This document shows positions 1-7,787 of a stretch of DNA of 64,000 nt, in pieces. The position numbers and the translations under genes were made by a program. Each line of letters begins with the position of its first letter. Positions within the stretch are counted from its first letter, which is position 1. Origin of the DNA: Jidongwangia harbinensis. Its GTDB lineage: Bacteria > Actinomycetota > Actinomycetes > Mycobacteriales > Micromonosporaceae. Location of the stretch: NCBI RefSeq assembly GCF_020216025.1, contig NZ_JAIWNC010000006.1, positions 248,001 to 312,000 on the forward strand. The letters are read 5' to 3'. The notes under the pieces are model-generated. The model was not told the DNA's origin. It searched no databases and saw only the letters and a list, made by a program, of their open reading frames with translations.

Positions 1-1092
1 GTAGACGGCGCGCTGCCGCGCCGCGCCGGTGCCGCGCGCACGGAGCCGGCCCATCAGCACGGTGGCCATCTCCAGGTCGCCGTGGCGTTGCAGTTCCGGG
101 CGTACGTAGTCGAACAGCCGCCGCATGATCCGCCACGCCGGGCGGGCCTCGCGGGTGTCCAGGTCGACGTTGAGTCCCTCGAGGCCGTCGTGCGCGGCGC
201 GCCAGTGTGCCGCGGCGAGCAGCGGCTGGGACACGACGGGTGCGGGCGTGCCGGCCTCCACCTCGCGCAGGAGCGTCGCCACCAGGCCCCGGGCCAGCGC
301 CGCGAGCAGCAGCGCGTCGTCGAGCGTGGGGCACACGTCGCCCATCCGGATCTCCACGGTCGGGTAGTTCGCGGAGAGGCGGGCGTACCAGTAGAGCATC
401 CCCTCGTCGAGCGCCGCGCCGGTGGTGATCAGATCGGCGATGACCGACTCGTAGTGCTCGTACGACTCCAGGTGCGGCGTGGGGCCGACGGTGGGCCAGC
501 GTTCCCAGAGCATCGAGCGCCAGCTGGCGTACCCGGTGTCGTGGTCGTCGAAGAACGGTGAGTTCGCGGTGGCCGCCTGCAGCACCGGCAGCCAGGGGCG
601 CAGGTGGTTGAGCACCTGCACGCCGGTCTCCGGGTCGGGGATGCTGACGTGGACGTGCATGCCGTTGGAGCCGGGGCCGGGGGAGAGGTCGCCGAAGCGT
701 TCCCGCATCCGGTGGTAGCGCGGGGCGTCGACGATCGCGGCGGACGGTCCGGCCGCGGGCCCGGCACCGACCGCCACCAGGCGTACCCCGGCCCGTTCGG
801 CGGCGTCGGCCAGCCCGGTCCGCAACCGGGTCATGGATTCCCAGAGCCCGCGCAGCTCCAGCTGGGGCGGGCTGGCCACCTCGATCTGGGTGCGCTGGAA
901 CTCGTGCTGCACGGACTGTTGCAGGTCCGGCGGCAGCCGGTCGAAGACGTCCTCGACGGCTTCGGCGCCGCGCGGTGAGTCCGCCTCGACCAGGAGGTAC
1001 TCCTCTTCGACGCCGAGCGTCAGCAGGTCCTTGGCCTCGGCCTCCTCGGCCAGCTCCGGGGACAGGGTGGTGGGGCCGGTCGCAGCGTCCAT
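1..1092 (-). CDS. Carboxylate-amine ligase, glutamate-cysteine ligase type 2 (YbdK-like), 3' end cut by window
   Basis: Reading from the ATG at 1092, the frame stays open to the window edge, giving 364 codons without a stop. About ten residues of the C-terminal part of this roughly 370-400 residue family may lie outside, so the gene is partial only because of the window. Near residue 28 is the family hallmark GVEEEYLLVE, and further on come GSNGMHVHVSIPDPETG and NYPTVEIRMGD, the conserved substrate and ATP/metal regions of the GCS2 fold. The family makes an amide or peptide bond between a carboxylate (usually glutamate) and an amine at the cost of ATP. YbdK itself is a weak glutamate-cysteine ligase and its physiological substrate is not known. 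It is divergent from the GH16 gene, with 158 bp between them. Confidence 0.88.
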   Translation of the reverse strand, partial: MDAATGPTTLSPELAEEAEAKDLLTLGVEEEYLLVEADSPRGAEAVEDVFDRLPPDLQQSVQHEFQRTQIEVASPPQLELRGLWESMTRLRTGLADAAERAGVRLVAVGAGPAAGPSAAIVDAPRYHRMRERFGDLSPGPGSNGMHVHVSIPDPETGVQVLNHLRPWLPVLQAATANSPFFDDHDTGYASWRSMLWERWPTVGPTPHLESYEHYESVIADLITTGAALDEGMLYWYARLSANYPTVEIRMGDVCPTLDDALLLAALARGLVATLLREVEAGTPAPVVSQPLLAAAHWRAAHDGLEGLNVDLDTREARPAWRIMRRLFDYVRPELQRHGDLEMATVLMGRLRARGTGAARQRAVY

Positions 1093-1169
1093 GCGCCCGG
1101 AGTTACCCGGATGGCGGTTCCCGGAAACGGCGCCGGCGGCGGTCCGGGACTGATCGACTCACGTACATA

Positions 1170-1216
1170 TTGACAATTTCTTGTAACGGGATTGAAACTT
1201 TCTGAGAGCGCTCTCT
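1170..1216 (+). promoter_or_regulatory. Promoter/operator region of the GH16 gene with a LacI-type palindrome
   Basis: Three elements lie close together: a consensus -35 box TTGACA (1170-1175), an odd palindrome GAAACTTTC (1194-1202) and a perfect 12-bp palindrome GAGAGCGCTCTC (1204-1215), which ends 35 bp before the start codon. The second palindrome matches the half-site logic of CebR/LacI-family operators (GGGAGCGCTCCC type) in actinomycetes. GAAAnTTTC palindromes are known near Streptomyces xylanase promoters. I infer sugar-responsive repression of the glucanase. No regulator gene is adjacent, so it would act in trans. Confidence 0.6.
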
Positions 1217-1250
1217 CGCTCAGCTCCAGTCCGAGAGAAGGGCCCCGTCC

Positions 1251-2645
1251 ATGACCCGACCCCGTCGCCTCCGTCTCCGCCTCCTCGCCGCGTCCGCCGT
1301 CGCCGTCGTCCTGGGCGGTTACGCGGTCTCCGCCGACGCCGCCCTGCCATCCCCACCGTCCGGCTGGACCCAGGTCTGGGCCGACGACTTCACGGGCGGG
1401 GCCAACACGTTGCCGTCGTCCGGTAACTGGATCATCGACACCGGCACCAGCTACCCGGGCGGCCCGCCGCAGTGGGGCACCGGCGAGATCCAGACGTACA
1501 CGAACAGCACCAGCAACGTGGCCCACGACGGTTCCGGCAATCTGCGGATCACCCCGTTGCGCAACAGTGCCGGCCAGTGGACCTCGGCTCGGATCGAGAC
1601 CCAGCGCACCGACTTCAAGGCGCCGGCGGGCGGCATCCTGCGGATCGAGGGCCGGATCCAGATGCCGAACGTGACCGGGGCCGAGGCTTCCGGCTACTGG
1701 CCGGCGTTCTGGGCGCTGGGTGCGCCCTACCGCAACGACCGGTACAGCTGGCCGGCCATCGGCGAGTTCGACGTGATGGAGAACGTCAACGGCGCCAACG
1801 CGGTGTGGGGCGTGCTGCACTGCGGCGTCAACCCGGGCGGGCCGTGCAACGAGACGCTGGGCATCGGCACCAGCCGGGCCTGCCCCGGCAGCACCTGTCA
1901 GTCGGCCTTCCACACGTACCGGTTCGAGTGGGACCGCAGTGTCTCGCCGAACCAGTTGCGCTGGTACGTGGACGGTCAGCAGTACCACTCGGTCAGCCAG
2001 AGCCAGATCGGTGAGCCGCACTGGACCAACATGACCTCGCACGCCGGCTACCACATCCTGCTGAACGTGGCGATGGGCGGCGCGTTCCCGAACGGGGTCG
2101 CCGGCTCCGCGACGCCCACCGCGGCGACCGTGCCGGGCCGTCCGATGCTGGTCGACTACGTCGCCGTCTACACCCGGGGCGGGGACGACACCTCGCCGCC
2201 GCCGACCACCCCGCCGACCACGCCGCCGCCGGGTGGGGTGCGCAACGCGTACGCGACCATCGAGGCCGAGTCGTACAACGCCCAGTCCGGGGTGATCACC
2301 GAGGACTCCCGCGAGGGTGGTCAGAGCATCGGCGCGATCCGCAACGGGGAGTGGGCCCAGTTCGACAACGTGGACTTCGGCACCGGCGGGGTGCGCGACT
2401 TCCTGGCCCGGGTGGCGTCCGGTGCCGGAGGTGGGGTCAGCGGCCTCGTCGAGGTGCGGATCGACAGCCGGAGCAACGCGCCGATCGGCAGCTTCGCGAT
2501 CGGTGACACCGGCGGCTGGTTCAACTGGCGCTCGGTGCCCGGCAACGTGTCCAGCGTGTCCGGCCGGCACACCGTGTTCCTGACCTTCTCCAGCGGGCAG
2601 CCGAACGACTTCGTGAACGTGAACTGGTTCCAGTTCCGCCGTTGA
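1251..2645 (+). CDS. Secreted beta-glucanase, GH16 catalytic domain plus CBM6
   Basis: 464 residues. Residues 1-30 form a Sec signal peptide: an Arg-rich start (TRPRRLRLR), a hydrophobic core and an A-D-A end. The GH16 domain occupies about 35-305, with the catalytic signature GEFDVMEN: nucleophile Glu172, Asp174 and acid/base Glu177. A Pro/Thr linker (about 310-330) joins a C-terminal CBM6-like domain (about 335-464) with the usual IEAESY start and NGEWAQFDNVDFG. GH16 enzymes of this architecture usually cut beta-1,3- or beta-1,3/1,4-glucans outside the cell; the exact linkage is not readable here. The ATG is preceded by AGAAGGG. It forms a polysaccharide-degrading pair with the chitinase gene downstream but is separated from it by a hairpin, so the two are probably separate transcripts. 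Confidence 0.95.
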   Translation: MTRPRRLRLRLLAASAVAVVLGGYAVSADAALPSPPSGWTQVWADDFTGGANTLPSSGNWIIDTGTSYPGGPPQWGTGEIQTYTNSTSNVAHDGSGNLRITPLRNSAGQWTSARIETQRTDFKAPAGGILRIEGRIQMPNVTGAEASGYWPAFWALGAPYRNDRYSWPAIGEFDVMENVNGANAVWGVLHCGVNPGGPCNETLGIGTSRACPGSTCQSAFHTYRFEWDRSVSPNQLRWYVDGQQYHSVSQSQIGEPHWTNMTSHAGYHILLNVAMGGAFPNGVAGSATPTAATVPGRPMLVDYVAVYTRGGDDTSPPPTTPPTTPPPGGVRNAYATIEAESYNAQSGVITEDSREGGQSIGAIRNGEWAQFDNVDFGTGGVRDFLARVASGAGGGVSGLVEVRIDSRSNAPIGSFAIGDTGGWFNWRSVPGNVSSVSGRHTVFLTFSSGQPNDFVNVNWFQFRR

Positions 2646-2653
2646 CGAGGCAT

Positions 2654-2687
2654 CCGGGCCGGTGGCGTGGAAGCGCCGCCGGCCCGG
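2654..2687 (+). terminator. GC-rich hairpin after the GH16 gene
   Basis: A stem of CCGGGCCGG with a pairing GGCG/CGCC extension and a loop of about six bases begins eight bases after the stop codon. There is no T-run, as is usual for intrinsic terminators or transcript-end hairpins in high-GC actinomycetes. Confidence 0.6.
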
Positions 2688-2786
2688 AATGGCATTTAAA
2701 GATATTTAAGGTCGTCACCGCTTTACATCTTCTGTTAACCGTCCTAATAATTTGGCCATCCCGTCCCCCGCCGGAAGGCCACCCCC

Positions 2787-4040
2787 ATGCGCCGTTCCCT
2801 CCCGATCGCCCTGGCCGCGTCGCTCCTGGCCGGTGGAGCCGCCGTCCACCTCGCCCCCTCCGCCTCCGCGGCCACACCCTGCGCGCCGGCCTGGACCGCG
2901 TCGACCGTGTACCTCAAGAACGACAACGCCTCCCACCAGGGCAAGAACTACACCGCGAACTGGTGGTCGCAGAACGAGAACCCGGCGACCAGCAGCGGCC
3001 CATGGCAGGTCTGGACGGACAAGGGCGCCTGCGGCGACGGCCCGCCCCCGAGCAACCCGCCGAGCACGCCCCCGAGCGACCCGCCCGTCGACCCGCCCAC
3101 CGACCCGCCCACCGACCCGCCCACCGACCCGGGCGACGGCCGGCTGCCGGCGCACTTCCTCACCGGGTACTGGCAGAACTTCGACAACCCGGCCCGCGAG
3201 ATCAAACTGCGCGACGTACCCGGCACCTACGACCTGATCGCGGTCGCGTTCGCGGACGCCACCGGCACCCCGGGCGCCGTCTCGTTCGGCATCGACGCCG
3301 GGCTCAGCGCGAGCGTCGGCGGCTACACCAACGCCGACTTCAAGGCGGACGTCGCCACCCTGCACGCCCGTGGCAAGAAGGTGATCCTCTCGGTCGGCGG
3401 CGAGAAGGGCACGGTCAGCGTCAACGACCCGACCGCCGCGACCAACTTCGCCAACTCGGTGTACGCGCTCATGCAGGAGTACGGCTTCGACGGCGTCGAC
3501 ATCGACCTGGAGAACGGGCTCAACCCCACCTACATGGCCCAGGCGCTGCGCACAATCCGCAACCGGGCCGGCGCCGGCACGATCATCACGATGGCGCCGC
3601 AGACCATCGACATGCAGAACCCGCAGTCGTCGTACTTCAAGCTGGCACTGGACATCAAGGACATCCTGACCGTCGTCTTCACCCAGTACTACAACTCCGG
3701 CGCGATGCTCGGTTGCGACCAGAACGCCGCGTACGGGCAGGGCTCGGTCAACTTCATCGTCGCGCTGACCTGCATCCAGCTGGAGGCCGGCCTGCGCCCG
3801 GACCAGGTGGCGGTCGGCCTGCCGGCCACCACCAGCGCGGCCGGCGGCGGGTACGTCGCGCCGGCCGTGGTGAACCAGGCGCTGGACTGCCTGGCCCGGG
3901 GAATCAACTGCGGCTCGTTCCGGCCGCCGCGCACCTACCCCGGCATCCGCGGCGCGATGACCTGGTCGATCAACTGGGACGTCACCGCCGGCAACGGGTT
4001 CGCCAACACGGTCCGCCCGCACCTCAACACGCTCCCCTGA
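2787..4040 (+). CDS. Secreted chitinase, N-terminal carbohydrate-binding module plus GH18
   Basis: 417 residues. A signal peptide (about 1-28, ending SASA) is followed by a short aromatic-rich module (about 30-75: WTASTVYLKND, YTANWWSQNENP, GPWQVW) typical of chitin-binding CBM5/12. Next comes a repetitive Pro/Asp/Thr linker (about 77-116) with PPTDPPTD repeats and then a GH18 TIM barrel. The GH18 signature is DGVDIDLEN, with Asp235, Asp238, Asp240 and catalytic acid Glu242. The enzyme should cleave chitin outside the cell by substrate-assisted catalysis. GGAAGG precedes the ATG. The upstream 95 bp contain a conspicuously AT-rich patch (about 2695-2755) suited to a promoter, but I see no classical 12-bp chitinase direct repeats there. 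Confidence 0.95.
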   Translation: MRRSLPIALAASLLAGGAAVHLAPSASAATPCAPAWTASTVYLKNDNASHQGKNYTANWWSQNENPATSSGPWQVWTDKGACGDGPPPSNPPSTPPSDPPVDPPTDPPTDPPTDPGDGRLPAHFLTGYWQNFDNPAREIKLRDVPGTYDLIAVAFADATGTPGAVSFGIDAGLSASVGGYTNADFKADVATLHARGKKVILSVGGEKGTVSVNDPTAATNFANSVYALMQEYGFDGVDIDLENGLNPTYMAQALRTIRNRAGAGTIITMAPQTIDMQNPQSSYFKLALDIKDILTVVFTQYYNSGAMLGCDQNAAYGQGSVNFIVALTCIQLEAGLRPDQVAVGLPATTSAAGGGYVAPAVVNQALDCLARGINCGSFRPPRTYPGIRGAMTWSINWDVTAGNGFANTVRPHLNTLP

Positions 4041-4062
4041 TCCCTGCCGACCGGGCGACCGG

Positions 4063-4099
4063 GCGACCGGGCCGACTCGAACCGGGTCGGCCCGGTCGC
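4063..4099 (+). terminator. Strong hairpin after the chitinase gene
   Basis: Arms GCGACCGGGCCGAC and GTCGGCCCGGTCGC are perfect complements of 14 bp around a loop of about nine bases, starting 22 bases after the stop codon. It marks the end of the chitinase transcript. Confidence 0.7.
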
Positions 4100-4251
4100 C
4101 GCGTCGGCGGCCGGTTACGCAGCCTTCACGCGGATCTTGGTGACCGGAGCCGCATTGCCCGGAAGCTCGGTTGCGCCCATCTCCGGGATCGCCGGGGTGT
4201 GCCGGGCCGGTGGCGCTGTGGGATGCGGGGGCCCGCCCCATTTCCACACGC

Positions 4252-4365
4252 GGGGCGGGGGCGGCGGTGGTGTGGTGAATCGTGGTGCGGTGTGCGCCCT
4301 ATGTCCGCACGTCGGGCGGGGGTGGCGGTGGTGTGGTGAATCGCGGTGCGCAGGGCGCCCTGATT
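4252..4365. repeat. Two copies of a 61-bp tandem repeat
   Basis: A GC-rich unit containing the core TGTGGTGAATCG begins at 4271 and recurs at 4332, exactly 61 bp later. The flanking G-rich tract (GGGCGGGGGcGGCGGTGG) is repeated as well. The sequence differs from the block at 4498-4767, but the period is the same. Confidence 0.75.
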
Positions 4366-4497
4366 GCCGCGGCGGTGCGGGTGGTCTCGCGGCGCGGGTC
4401 GAGGTTGTTGAGCTGGGGTCGGCATGTGGGCCATAGCTGCACGACTTCGCGGCATCCGACACCTGTGAGCCGGCCGGGCGTGTGCATTGATGGCGCG

Positions 4498-4767
4498 CAC
4501 TGCGCCCGAACTTCACGCGCGCTGGCTGTCCGTTCCGGTGTGTGGAGCTCGGGTAACTGCCGCGCCCGAACTTCACGCGCGCTGGCTGGTCCGTTCCGGT
4601 GTGTGGAGCTCGGGTAACTGCCGCGCCCGAACTTCACGCGTGCTCGCTGGTTCGTTCCGACGTGTGGAACTCGGGCAACTGCCGCGCCCGAACTTCACGC
4701 GTGCTCGCTGGTCCGTTCCGGTGTGTGGAACTCGGGCAACTACCGCACCCAAATTCCACACCCACTC
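4498..4767. repeat. 61-bp tandem repeat array, about 4.4 copies
   Basis: The core TGTGGA(A/G)CTCGGG occurs at 4541, 4602, 4663 and 4724, exactly 61 bp apart. A degenerate fifth partial copy runs to about 4767. Each unit also carries CCCGAACTTCACGC, an imperfect inverted copy of GTGTGGAACTCGGG, so units could form alternating hairpins. Because 61 is not a multiple of 3, reading frames across the array shift at every unit, which argues against coding. A related array with the same period lies at 55160-55370. Confidence 0.9.
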
Positions 4768-5176
4768 ATGCGATCACAGGTCCACAAGGTAGGTCGGCGG
4801 CGCTGGCGCCGGCCTCGAGGGTGACCGGGCTGTGCCCGTCGCCGTAGACCGCACCCGCGGCGCCGTCGTGCGAGGGGTCGGTTATCGCCGCTATCGGCTG
4901 GTGAGCGGCCCGATGATGCGCTGATAACGCGGTCGGCCCGCCCGCTCGCTCGTTAGTTCGTTCGCGAAGCCGAAGCCGAAGCCGCCCCCACCCACCAGAT
5001 CCATCGACAGTGATGCAGCCACGTATCGACCTCACCGCCGGGGGCGATCGGCGCCGGAATTCGACTCGGCGTCCAGGATGTGCGTCCCAGCGCCGCCGGG
5101 CGGACGCCGAACCGACTCGACCGACCGTCTCCGGTCCGCCGCGGGCCGCGTACCCGATGGCACGGAGCCCGCGAAT

Positions 5177-5833
5177 CTACTGGTCCGCGGGCTCCCGCAC
5201 GCGCCGGGCCCGGCGCTTACGGAGCTTCTTGACCACCCAGCTGCCGATGGCGATCGCGAAGAACGCCCAGATGGCGTAGTCGAAGTACCGGCTGTACTGC
5301 TCCACCTGCTGCCACTGGCTGCCGAGGGCGTACCCACCACCGACGAAGAGCAGGTTCCAGACTCCGCTGCCGATCGCGGTGAGCAGCGTGAAGAGGCCGA
5401 CCCGCATGTGGTTGGCGCCGGCCGGAATGGACACCAGGCTGCGCACCACCGGCGCCATCCGGCCGAACAGCACCGCGCTCTTGGCGTGCCGCTCGAACCA
5501 GTTGTCCGCGGTGTCCAGGTCGTCGGAGTCGACCAGCGGGATGCGGTCGAGCCAGCGGCGCAGCCGGTCCTCGCCGAGACCGTAGCCCAGGCCGTAGAGC
5601 GCGAGGGCGCCGAGCACCGAGCCGAGCGTCGCGGCCACCCACACGCCGACCACGTTGACGGCGCCCTCGCTCGCGAGGTAGCCCCCCATGGACAGCACGA
5701 TCTCGCTGGGAATGGGTGGGATCAGGTTCTCCAGCGCCACCAGCAGGCCGACGCCCACCTCGCCGAGCGACTGGATGACGGACGCCACCCACCCGGTCAG
5801 TCCGCCGAGTTGAGCAAGGTCGGTCTCCGCCAT
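5177..5833 (-). CDS. DedA family membrane protein
   Basis: 218 residues. The N-terminal re-entrant motif ENLIPPIPSEIVLSMGG and the central FGRMAPVVRSLVSIPAG are DedA (SNARE-associated/VTT fold) hallmarks, followed by hydrophobic segments and a basic tail (KKLRKRRARR). Bacterial DedA proteins support envelope homeostasis; some recycle undecaprenyl phosphate or flip phospholipids, and which applies here cannot be read. The Arg in GRMAP and the acidic residue in the first motif match the charged residues needed in this family. It is divergent from the PadR operon with a 97-bp intergenic region. Confidence 0.93.
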   Translation of the reverse strand: MAETDLAQLGGLTGWVASVIQSLGEVGVGLLVALENLIPPIPSEIVLSMGGYLASEGAVNVVGVWVAATLGSVLGALALYGLGYGLGEDRLRRWLDRIPLVDSDDLDTADNWFERHAKSAVLFGRMAPVVRSLVSIPAGANHMRVGLFTLLTAIGSGVWNLLFVGGGYALGSQWQQVEQYSRYFDYAIWAFFAIAIGSWVVKKLRKRRARRVREPADQ

Positions 5834-5900
5834 GCGTGATCCCTCCCGAAATCCGTTCCGTTGTCCCTACCCACCATCGAGAGTACGAACCGGCTTCCGC

Positions 5901-5921
5901 ATATACCTGTCATCGGTATAT
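5901..5921 (+). promoter_or_regulatory. PadR-type operator
   Basis: A perfect inverted repeat ATATACC-N7-GGTATAT lies 10-30 bp before the padR start codon. PadR-family regulators bind such TATAC/GTATA inverted repeats, so this is most likely the autoregulatory site of the operon that begins at 5931. Confidence 0.7.
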
Positions 5922-5930
5922 ACTTCCACC

Positions 5931-6278
5931 ATGACCGAACCACCCCTGCGGGAACCGACGTTCCTGGTGCTCACCGCGCTCGCCGCCGAGCCGCAGCACG
6001 GCTACGCAGTGCTCGAAGATGTGGCGCGGATGACCGACGGTCGGGTGCGCCTGCGGGCCGGCACGCTCTATGCCGCGCTCGACCGGCTCCGCGTGGACGG
6101 CCTGATCGAGGTCGACCGGGAGGAGGTGGTGCAGTCCCGGCTGCGGCGCTACTACCGGCTCACCGGGGTCGGGGAGCGGCGGCTGGCGGAGGAGACGGTG
6201 CGGTTGCGCTCTCAGGCCACGATCGCGGAACGCCGGTTGCGCTCGCGGCAGACCGAGATCGGGGGAGCGCCGGCATGA
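5931..6278 (+). CDS. PadR family transcriptional regulator
   Basis: 115 residues. The winged-helix of PadR covers about 8-85 (TFLVLTALAAEPQHGYAVLEDV, then RAGTLYAALDRLRVDGLIE and the wing RRYYRLTGVGERRL). The C-terminal helix is short, as in the PadR-s1 class. These proteins repress transporters or membrane genes next to them until a ligand binds. The stop codon overlaps the next start (ATGA at 6275-6278), so it is translationally coupled to the membrane protein gene it probably controls. I chose the ATG at 5931 because the conserved N-terminus begins there and the operator lies just upstream. Confidence 0.92.
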   Translation: MTEPPLREPTFLVLTALAAEPQHGYAVLEDVARMTDGRVRLRAGTLYAALDRLRVDGLIEVDREEVVQSRLRRYYRLTGVGERRLAEETVRLRSQATIAERRLRSRQTEIGGAPA

Positions 6279-7300
6279 CCGACCGCGCGAGCGTGCTGGA
6301 AGGCTGGTACCGGCGGTTGCTCCGGGTCTACCCGGCGGAGCATCGGCGGTTCTACGGGCCGGAGATGGTCGGCGTCCTGATGCACCAGGCCGAGCCGGGC
6401 CGGCGGTTCCCCTCCTTCGCCGAGACTGCCGACCTGCTCCGGGCGGGGCTGGCGGCCCGGCTGCGGTCGATGCCGGTTCGCCAGCGCGGCACCGGCTGGC
6501 GCGATGCGGCTGCGGTGGTCGCCCTGCTCGGTGCCGTCGTGCTGCTGGCGGTCCCGGCCCGTTCGCTGGTGTTCGGGGCGCGGGCTCACTGGCAGTTCGG
6601 CGACCCCATGCACGGCTTCGGCCTGGACGGTGGGCTGCTTCTCGACGTGGCGGTGCGCGCGGTGGCGTGGCTGACGGTGGTCGTCGCCCTGCTGGCCGGC
6701 GCCCGGCGCACCGCGGTCGTGCTCGGCGCCGGCGCGGTCCTGGTGGAGTTGGCCGCGGTGGCGGTCTGGCTGCCGGAGCAGAGTCTGCGGCCGTTCTGGA
6801 TGTCGGAGGTGCTGACCGCCGCCCTGATCACCGTGCCGTTGCTGTTCGCGGCCCGTCGGACCCGGCCGGTCACGGCGGTTCTGGGCCGCCGCGGCGCGGC
6901 GCTCGCGGTGACCGGTGTGCTGGTGGCCGTGGCGGCCGCCGGTGCCGACCGCTGGTGGATCCTGCCGCCGCAGGTGCTCGGCCTGATCACGGTGCCGGAC
7001 GCGGTGGTGCTGGTCGCCGTGGTGCTGGTGCTGTGGTCGCTCCGGTCGCTGGGCCGCCGCACGGTCGAGCGGGTGGCCGTGCTGCTCGCCCCGATCGCGG
7101 CCGCGCTAGTGGCACACGCGCTGGCGGAGGTGGAAACGATGGTGCCGGCAGAGCCGATCACGCCGGGGGCGCTGCTGGGGCTGGCTTCGGTGCTGGTGGG
7201 CGTGCCGCTGGCGGCGTTCGCGGTCGCGCTGGTGGTGCTGCATGTGACCGAGAGCTATACGTTCGTGGTCGCTCGCCGGGTGGATGGCAACCCCGAGTAA
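6275..7300 (+). CDS. Polytopic membrane protein coupled to PadR
   Basis: 341 residues. The soluble N-terminus (about 1-70) carries YRRLLRVYPAEHRRFYGPEM, a permease-prefix-like motif (LRxYPxxxRxxYG) common in actinobacterial proteins encoded after PadR genes. It is followed by about eight hydrophobic segments. I do not recognise a transport or catalytic signature. It overlaps padR by 4 bp and is probably regulated by it. The function is unknown; a role as a stress-responsive membrane component is only a guess from the family context. Confidence 0.8.
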   Translation: MTDRASVLEGWYRRLLRVYPAEHRRFYGPEMVGVLMHQAEPGRRFPSFAETADLLRAGLAARLRSMPVRQRGTGWRDAAAVVALLGAVVLLAVPARSLVFGARAHWQFGDPMHGFGLDGGLLLDVAVRAVAWLTVVVALLAGARRTAVVLGAGAVLVELAAVAVWLPEQSLRPFWMSEVLTAALITVPLLFAARRTRPVTAVLGRRGAALAVTGVLVAVAAAGADRWWILPPQVLGLITVPDAVVLVAVVLVLWSLRSLGRRTVERVAVLLAPIAAALVAHALAEVETMVPAEPITPGALLGLASVLVGVPLAAFAVALVVLHVTESYTFVVARRVDGNPE

Positions 7301-7349
7301 GCGTGCCGGGATGGCCGGGGTGGTGCGACGGCGGTAGGGTCGCCGCGCG

Positions 7350-7787
7350 ATGGACACGTTAACTCGCCGGGGGCGCGCGGTCCGGGTCGCGGCCACCGTC
7401 CTCGGGGCCGCGCTCCTGCTCGCCGGCACGCTCTGGGGGCAGGACGACCACTTCCCGTTCGGGCCGTTCCGGATGTATTCGACCGCGCCCGAGCCGGACG
7501 CGGACGCCCCGGACACCCGCGTGGAGGGCGTCGACGCCACCGGCCGCACGGTGGTGCTCAACGAGGCCAACAGCGGGCTGCGGCGGGCCGAGATCGAGGG
7601 CCAGCAGCAGGCGTACGTGGACGACCCGGCGCGGCTTCGGCAGGTGGCAGTGGCCTATGCCGAACGCAACCCCGGCGGGGCGCCACTGACCGAGGTCCGG
7701 ATCGTGATCCGGTGGGTCGGCATCGAGGACTCCCGGCCCACCGGGACCACCCGCGACGAGATCATCGCCACCTGGACCGCCCAATGA
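7350..7787 (+). CDS. Membrane-anchored hypothetical protein
   Basis: 145 residues. A basic start and one hydrophobic segment (about 10-28) act as signal or anchor. The outer part has FPFGPFRMYS and then a small beta-rich domain. I do not recognise the family. Its stop overlaps the start of the HTTM-like gene (ATGA at 7784-7787), and small FPFxxFxMYS proteins are often paired with HTTM membrane proteins in actinomycetes, so the two probably work together at the membrane. Confidence 0.75.
   Translation: MDTLTRRGRAVRVAATVLGAALLLAGTLWGQDDHFPFGPFRMYSTAPEPDADAPDTRVEGVDATGRTVVLNEANSGLRRAEIEGQQQAYVDDPARLRQVAVAYAERNPGGAPLTEVRIVIRWVGIEDSRPTGTTRDEIIATWTAQ

Larger units (their letters stand above)
4100..5176. 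other. Gene-poor stretch with tandem repeats and possible gene remnants
   Basis: No convincing intact gene is present in about 1.08 kb. Two 61-bp-period repeat blocks occupy 4252-4767. On the minus strand two short stretches have high GC at third positions and protein-like composition: about 4205 down to 4115 (ending PVTKIRVKAA before a stop) and about 4890 down to 4800 (DGAAGAVYGDGHSPVTLEAG). They could be the two ends of a decayed gene into which the array grew, but I cannot assign a family. The rest (4890-5170) shows nothing I can name. Confidence 0.5.

Noticed and set aside
2642..4339. Long plus-strand frame of 565 codons overlapping the chitinase gene
   Set aside because: It is out of frame with the obvious GH18 enzyme, and its Arg/Pro-rich translation has no domain.
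4498..4767. CRISPR array
   Set aside because: The whole 61-bp unit is repeated without unique spacers and no cas gene is near.
4487..4847. Open frames with repeated APELHARWL-like units in the 61-bp array
   Set aside because: The period is not a multiple of three, so the repeated peptide appears in different frames from one unit to the next; a by-product of the DNA repeat.
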